A stretch of DNA of 64,000 nucleotides from Rhizopus sp. PT2906 (Eukaryota > Mucoromycota > Mucoromycetes > Mucorales > Rhizopodaceae): NCBI GenBank assembly GCA_025529335.1, contig JAMYHX010000003.1, positions 124,001 to 188,000 of the forward strand. Direction: 5' to 3'. Below the pieces are notes generated by a model that did no database searches, was not told where the DNA came from, and saw only the letters and a program-made list of their open reading frames with translations. This document shows, one piece after another, positions 58,275 through 64,000 of the stretch; within the stretch, counting starts at the first letter, position 1; each line of letters begins with the position of its first letter. A program made the position numbers and the translations under genes.

Positions 58275-59897
58275 TTAGACCGGATCATGTTGAGACCCAT
58301 ATCCAGATGACTTTTTTATCACAACAGAAACCCGCTCTTCTTGTGATTCAGGCAATGTGCCAGTTCTTTCCTCTGAATAGTCTCTTTGGCTTATCCACCG
58401 TTGAGGAATTGATCGAATCCCTTTACTCAACTGATGCCACCACTCACGTACACCCAGACGTTGTACAGAGAGCAAAATGGCAGATACAAGACCAGTGACA
58501 AATCCAATGCCATCATTTGAATAAGCGACAAGAGCGCCTGCAGTCAAGAGCATGAGAGTAAAGTTTTCTCGCTTACGAGTATCATCTGTTTCATGATCAT
58601 TAATACTTCTTGCTGAGCATCCTAGTTCGACACCTGAGATAAACATCATGACTGCTAATATAGAATTTGGAAATAGTTGTAGCAGGCCAACAACTGAGCT
58701 ACCAAAGAGGATGCCAAGGATCAACTTACAGAGTCCAAGCAGAATGACAGAGACCTCAGATCTTGCCCCAAAGCGGTACTGACCAGCTAGCCCACCCGAT
58801 CCATGACAGACAGGCATAGCACCAAACCAACACCCAATCAGGTTCATTAATCCTACACTCACAGCCACACCCGATGTTGATGTTTGGTTATCAGGGAATA
58901 GATCATGAATAAGAGCACATAAGGCAATGACCGAGTTTAGTGCAGTCAATGGTAGTTGACCCAGACCAGCGTTCAGAAAACCATCCTTGAACTCGATAGG
59001 TGAAGGAACAATGACCATATCGGGATAGTGACCGCCCATTACAGATGGACGCGGCACCTGTGCGTTTTCCACAAACATCAAAATAAGTGCAAACAATAAT
59101 CCGATCAAAAAGAGGATCAGGGCAGAAGGAACTCGGGTGCGATAACACAGGACGACAAACATAAACGAAAGTAGAACCCAGGTGTTATTGTCCGCCCAGT
59201 TACTAGCCGTGATCTTCCACTGAAGCTTTGCTGCAAGGTTATGCGCTTTGATGATCAATTGAACAGCCGTACCCAGTTGTAATCCTAATCAGATCAGATG
59301 TAGATTGTTCTAGCGTCAGATGGCACCATAGCATATACGTCATCGGTTGTATTACCTTTTATAACAGCTATCGGCGTAAATGAACCAACCAAGTGGATCG
59401 TGCGAGTGATGCCAAAGAAAAAGATAAAAGCAGCAACACCTTTATTTTACAAGGGAAACAAAATTGTCTTGATTAAATGAAACTGTGCAATCCTCTTTTT
59501 TTGACTTACTTAGACCAGCTGCCATGTTTTCTTTAATTGACATGTTCCTTGTTAATACGACAGCTGCAATGGCTTTATTTTTATATACAGTGTCAATATA
59601 AGCTACTCTTAAAACCAATCGGCTCTTACCTTTCATCGGTTGAACGCAGACAGGAACCTGAAAAAGTAAACCGGATGCGATGTTCCATATTCCAGTAAAC
59701 CATAGAGTACTTGTTAAATCGATTTGACCCGCTACCGCTAATGAAATCATAATCGGCAAAAGCGTACCTAGATCACCAAGACTTCCAGAAACCTAACCCC
59801 CTGTTACTAAGGAACGTTAAATGGTTCATGCTTTACAAACTTCGTGTAGAGTGAAATTTTTTTTGAATCTTTGAGTATATTCTCTTATGTTGATCAT
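58275..59897 (-). CDS. Molybdate/sulfate transporter, MOT1-like (SULTR5 type)
   Basis: Five exons: 59841-59897, 59630-59792, 59510-59572, 59356-59439 and 58275-59284, 458 aa. The first exon encodes MINIREYTQRFKKNFTLHE, joined to VSGSLGDLGTLLPIMISLAV. Further family motifs are FQVPVCVQPMKAIAAVVLT, GSFTPIAVIKGLQLGTAVQL, GLGQLPLTALNSVIALCAL, MNLIGCWFGAMPVCHGSGGL and AGQYRFGARSEVSVILLGL, with about ten hydrophobic spans and no STAS domain. Proteins with this pattern in plants and algae import molybdate with high affinity; the same is inferred here for molybdenum-cofactor supply. The last codons have a truncated duplicate at 53697-54010. Splicing of the first two exons rests on motif continuity. 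Confidence 0.9.
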
Positions 59898-61694
59898 GAG
59901 ATCTTTTTTGTCTTTTTGCCAAAAAATAAAATAATAAAAGAAAGGAAGCAATGAGATGCATGTTTTAAAATATTTGAGTAACTCGAGATTTTACAGATTT
60001 AAGTCACTGTGTTGCACAGAGCAACTTTATTCTTCATCTTTTGTAAAGCAGAGATGAGAAATAGGGATGCTATTATTGCTAATAATGTACTATTCAAAGC
60101 AATATCAGTATTGAATTACTAACTTATTAAAGCATTAATTAGCTTTATAGCAAAATAATCACGCTTTAGTGTCGAATATTTTGTACCAAACACTATGTTT
60201 AATGTTTTTGAAATAAGTTCATGCTTTAAAATGCTATCAAGATTGTCTCTTTAGAGGATTCTTAAGCCATAGATATATTTTCTTCTTTGTGAGCCTTTGT
60301 TAGATGTACTATTTTTTCTTAATATTGTGAGTTTTATTGCTGAATGGACTTGTGCAAATTCAACATATCGTTCAAGCAATAGTTCTTATGCCAAATTGTT
60401 CAAGCTGTTAATAAGTCGACCACGTACACTTCGGATCCAAATAGTTGCTTCGTTTGTATATTTTTTTCTCTACACAGTTTCTTATTGTCTTTGTCATGAT
60501 GTTATTGATAAATTATTATATAAAACACACATCCTTCTTGTTGCTGTTAATTTTGATTGTTAATTCTACTATGAATAGAAAATAGTTTTAATTCAAAATC
60601 TACGTAGTGGTTAGATCTTAACTAATCATATCGCTGGCTGGAGTGGAAAAAGAGAAGACAAGAAGCAGATCTATTTTTGAAAGAATAAAATGGAGTGATC
60701 GACCAATAAAATCACAAAGTACCAGTGAATCTTGAAGAAGTTCAAAGCTTATTAAGCAAAAGCAAGAGGCATGATAACCGATGATCTGGAGACACTCAAT
60801 GATGTGTGTAACCAGGTAAGTAAACAATTACTTTTAAACTGACGATAAAAAGTAGATGTTGTGAATTGAAACATTCGAACTCAATATTCAGAGGCGCAGT
60901 CGAAAGAATTTTATAACAACGCTATGTTTACGTTGATCAATATTAAAAAAATATCACTCATAATACAGCTTGTAGATCATCATCTTTTGGTATATAAGAA
61001 TATACATGTATAAAAAGGAAAAGCTATGAGCCATTAAAGCCATGCATTTCGAATGACTCAAAAGCCCGCAGCACGTAAATGTGGTATTACCCCTGAGACG
61101 TCATAGAATGTCATCTTGAGATGACAATTAATACAGTAATAGAGTGTCAAGTTTGGTCAGCATACGCTTTGAGTTTCTTTATTGTTACAAAGATGTCTTA
61201 TTCTTATATTGAGACGGTTGTGCGATAAGGACATAGCAAATACTTTGATTTCGTCTAAGCTTTTTATATGTATAGCTTTTTCACGGATCAGAGTAGTGCA
61301 GAACAAAAGCCTCTCTCCCATGGAGCAACGTGAGTATGGTAACACAATCTTTCAGCCAATGAGTTTTTCTTGACATTCTAGGTTTGATTTGTAAGCCCTA
61401 TTTGGGATGCCAATTCGTGCCAAGGAGTACAAACCTTGGCCTGCACTGACGGAGACGGTATTAGGATACATATAGATGATTTGAGAGGTTATAAAAAATA
61501 AAAGCATGACTCAAGTTGATAGCAGTAGTGTAAGCCATCAATCGATGCTCATTGTCATTTTTATATAATTAAGCTTTGCGCCAAGCGCCTAGGATACGTA
61601 ATCCAAGATTCTCAGTTTTCCGCTCAGATTCTGCATATATAAAAGACGCACGACTTTCCTTTTTCTCCACAAACACAAATCAAGCAGATCAAGT
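59898..61694. other. 1.8-kb spacer upstream of arrestin copy 2
   Basis: Short frames only (for example 60297-60563 on +), none with domains. The end near 61600-61694 should contain the promoter of the arrestin gene, with TATATAA at 61637-61643. No tRNA or repeat recognised. Confidence 0.5.
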
Positions 61695-62913
61695 ATGCTA
61701 GAAATTAATCTATTACCAGAATTCGGTTGGTCTATTAAAAATGAACCAGTCTATGGCCCTGGCTCTGTTTTTCAAGGTAGATATCAAAGGACGCTTGAGT
61801 GTTATGTTTTTATATTCATTATCATCATTAGGTTTCGTGAAAATCAAGTTATCTGAAGAAGAACTACAACAATCTCAAAGGTTACGTGTCATCTTTCACG
61901 CAACTGAAACGAGCTTTAGTTCTGCTGAGATCATGCCAATGTATCGAAACCAACTGTTTGGGTCACAAAGAGTGTTATGGAGAAGACAAAACACTGATAG
62001 TAGTCAAAAGAAACTAGAACCAGATACAGAAGCAATATTCCCTTTTATTATTGAACTTCCTATGATCCAGTTTCCTCCATCTTCTCGAACTGTATCCAGT
62101 GACAAAATGTTTTCTTATCAGTCTGATTTTGTACTCTCGGCCTTTTTAGATCCCACTAATGGTAAAGAACCGATCATGAAATCGCATAAATCTGTACTCT
62201 ACATGCCTTTTGTTGAAACCATGTTATTCAAGAAACCTGTAATCATATCACCTAAATCAAGTCAAGGTAGCAGTAGTGAATCTGATGTCACTGTCAGTAT
62301 GTCTGCCATGGACTATCTTCCTGGAGACGCGATCCAGGCCAAGATGTTACTAAAAAACGCGGCCAAGTCACAGGCTGAGTCTGTATCAGTAAAGTTATAC
62401 CAAATACAAACATGGAAAAAGATTCCAGATATGATCAAGAAAGGAAGAGTACCCAACACAGAAAAGAAATACAAGCAACTCATAGCATCCAATACCATCA
62501 AGCTTTCTGATTACAAAGATCAAGGCCAGTCATCGAACAAATCCATATCATCTACGTTTGACATCAGCCTGCCTATACCAATAGAAACAGTTCCTTCATT
62601 TTCTTATAGTCCGATATTTTCCATTGGATATCAGTTACAGATCAGCATTAAACAAAAGAAGATATGGTCAGCTCTGCTAGAATTACCAGATATTCCGATA
62701 ACAATTGGTACCTTGGGTTATGGTACTCGATCCTCACAAGAACTAAAAGTATATTCTGCATTCAAGAGTGTCTTTGAACAAGAACAAGATAATACAGATA
62801 CATTACCAGTTCCACGATATCTGCAGGTAGTAGAGTATGAGGACTGTCTGCCACCTTATGAAGATCAACGATTACCGCTATATGAGCACGTGATGACTAA
62901 TGCTGCCTCATAA
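61695..62913 (+). CDS. Arrestin-like protein, copy 2, with PPxY motif
   Basis: Two exons, 61695-61776 and 61832-62913, 387 aa. The N-terminus MLEINLLPEFGWSIKNEPVY, YGPGSVFQGFVKIKL is close to copy 1 at 51840, with the intron at the same codon. FIIELPMIQFPPSSR, LYMPFVETMLFKKPV, YLPGDAIQAKMLLK and TIGTLGYGTRSSQEL parallel copy 1. The tail VVEYEDCLPPYEDQRLPLYE has a strict PPxY, the usual ligand of WW domains of Rsp5/Nedd4 ubiquitin ligases. It is therefore the better candidate of the two for a ubiquitin-ligase adaptor. Sequence between the motifs has diverged strongly, so the duplication is old. Confidence 0.85.
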
Positions 62914-63096
62914 GTTGATGACTCATTAAAAGCTCTTTGAGGCTTGTGTAAATACATTATATGCATGTGAATATATTGAAACAAGAATAGCATTTCCCTC
63001 CAAAAAAGGATGTGAATATGATATAATTTATGCCATTTATTTATAATTTTTTTACTATTTGCAATAAAAGATTACGGTCATTGGGATATTTTGTTA

Positions 63097-64000
63097 TTAT
63101 TGTTTTTTGTTGCTTTTTACATTGAGAGCACTGGGAACATTGAATAATGTCTTGAGTTCATGGTCAGTGAACCCGGTTCCGGCTGAATCAGGGAACAGTT
63201 CTCTCAGCATTCTAGGGAAAACACGGTTATTTTGTTCAGGTTCACCACGAATATATTTGAAGCCCCAGTTGGTTAAGGTAATAGGTGTCATTTCCTTTGT
63301 GAGTATACGATCTATAATAGGCAATGATTTTTAATTAAAAAGCACTAGAGTAGCAAAGTATATAAACTTACCGTTACGTAACAAGTTAACAGCATCACTC
63401 AAGATGGCTCTTCCCATGGTATAAGGCAAACGAAGACCAATAGGCTTGGATCGCTCGACCATTAAACCAGCGTAAAGTTCCACCTTATCTACTGTTCCAT
63501 ACATTTCCTCCAATGCCTTTTGAACACTAGGCTTTTCTGAAAAGTCGGAAAACTTGTTCAAGGGCATCAAGTTTAAGAATTTTCTGAATTCGTTAAAGTA
63601 GCAGGTTCCCAAAGCACGAGATTGGTTAATACCAGCGATTTCAATCATTTCGAAAGCAGAAGGCGTGTTTTGACCATTTCTAAATAACCCAAGAAAATTA
63701 GCAAATTGATTTGATAGATCAAGGAAACTAACTTACCCAACTTCTGAAGCAGATTGTTCAAATCCATATCTGATAGCCTTTATGATATCGACATCAGGGA
63801 AGGATCCAGTATCAAGATTACGATGGGTACCAGCAATCGGTAAACCCTTTTCCAGCTCTTCTTCTGAGGCATGTACAAAGTGATCATTGAAACATTTGAA
63901 GATGATGTCAAACATGCTTTCGTTGTCTGAGTGTGCTTTGGAAGTTAAGGTTGACACAGGACATTGCTTGTATGTACCCTTTCTGCAGTCACGAATAACA
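63097..64000 (-). CDS. Fatty-acid dioxygenase-like heme peroxidase (Ppo/linoleate diol synthase type), 3' part
   Basis: Exons 63737-64000 (runs off the window), 63372-63679 and 63097-63311. Motifs typical of Ppo/linoleate diol synthases are IIKAIRYGFEQSASEVGNGQ, MIEIAGINQSRALGTCYFNE, FRKFL, DKVELYAGLMVERSKPIGLR, PYTMGRAILSDAVNLLRN and TPITLTNWGFKYI. In these enzymes the peroxidase-like domain oxygenates C18 fatty acids to signalling oxylipins. Here the protein stops soon after that domain (NVPSALNVKSNKKQ), so the C-terminal P450 domain of Ascomycete Ppo proteins is absent. The proximal His region lies outside the window and activity cannot be judged. Confidence 0.75.

Noticed and set aside
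60297..60563. 88-codon frame on +
   Set aside because: Random-looking composition without domain, signal peptide or splice support.

Overview
The window is nuclear DNA of a filamentous fungus, almost certainly Mucoromycota and most likely Mucorales. It is AT-rich. Coding regions are cut by many introns of about 45-75 nt with GT...AG ends and CTAAC-like branch sites. Gene content is eukaryotic and fungal (Spt6, Ccr4, Rpb9, Cti6, Cwc15, uL15, core histones), and a DIRS-type retroelement and lineage-restricted repeat-associated genes are present. No species is claimed. Exon boundaries given here come from reading splice sites and reading-frame continuity by eye.

Layout. 1-3649: the 3' part of an SRF/Mcm1-type MADS-box gene (+), then a nine-exon three-SH3 adaptor (-). 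4412-6376: a decayed Ty3-type gag-protease fragment (-). 7692-16896: CCR4 deadenylase, a KpsF/GutQ-type sugar-phosphate isomerase and a P5B-like ATPase (all +). 16996-24139: a choline-transporter-like protein and SPT6 (both -). 24584-27156: a probably broken multi-exon gene (-) of a nuclease-like family with a small TIR element inside it. 27157-29679 holds no recognised gene. 29680-34990: a VC0807-type membrane protein, the PHD protein Cti6 and a short coiled-coil protein (+), then RPB9 and a membrane-anchored methyltransferase (-). 35526-35897: a small secreted protein (-), whose start codon abuts an internally deleted DIRS element (35899-38489). 39647-41827: an SDR and ribosomal protein uL15 (+).

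42104-47448 is a compact histone cluster of three divergent, intronless pairs (H2B<>H2A, H3<>H4, H2A<>H2B). All six genes have a TATA box about 60 nt upstream of the ATG, and the two H2A/H2B spacers also carry ACGCGT and CGCGAAA motifs typical of G1/S control. 47592-53001: an RBM5/10-like splicing factor (-), then a TMEM164-like protein, CWC15 and an arrestin-like protein (+).

53002-61694 is a rearranged accessory region. It holds a truncated copy of the 3' end of the molybdate-transporter-like gene found at 58275-59897, two copies of the TIR element (one full, one partial), two degenerate members of the nuclease-like family and one unclassified ORF. A second arrestin-like gene (61695-62913, +) and the 3' part of a fatty-acid-dioxygenase-like gene (63097-64000, -) close the window.

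The main novelty candidates are (i) a family with a PD-(D/E)XK-like motif whose three members in this window each lie next to, or contain, a copy of one small TIR element, (ii) the DIRS element abutting a secreted-protein gene, and (iii) an unusual P5B ATPase with a signal peptide and a Cys-rich lumenal head. RNA-polymerase, splicing, chromatin and histone genes are ordinary housekeeping genes.
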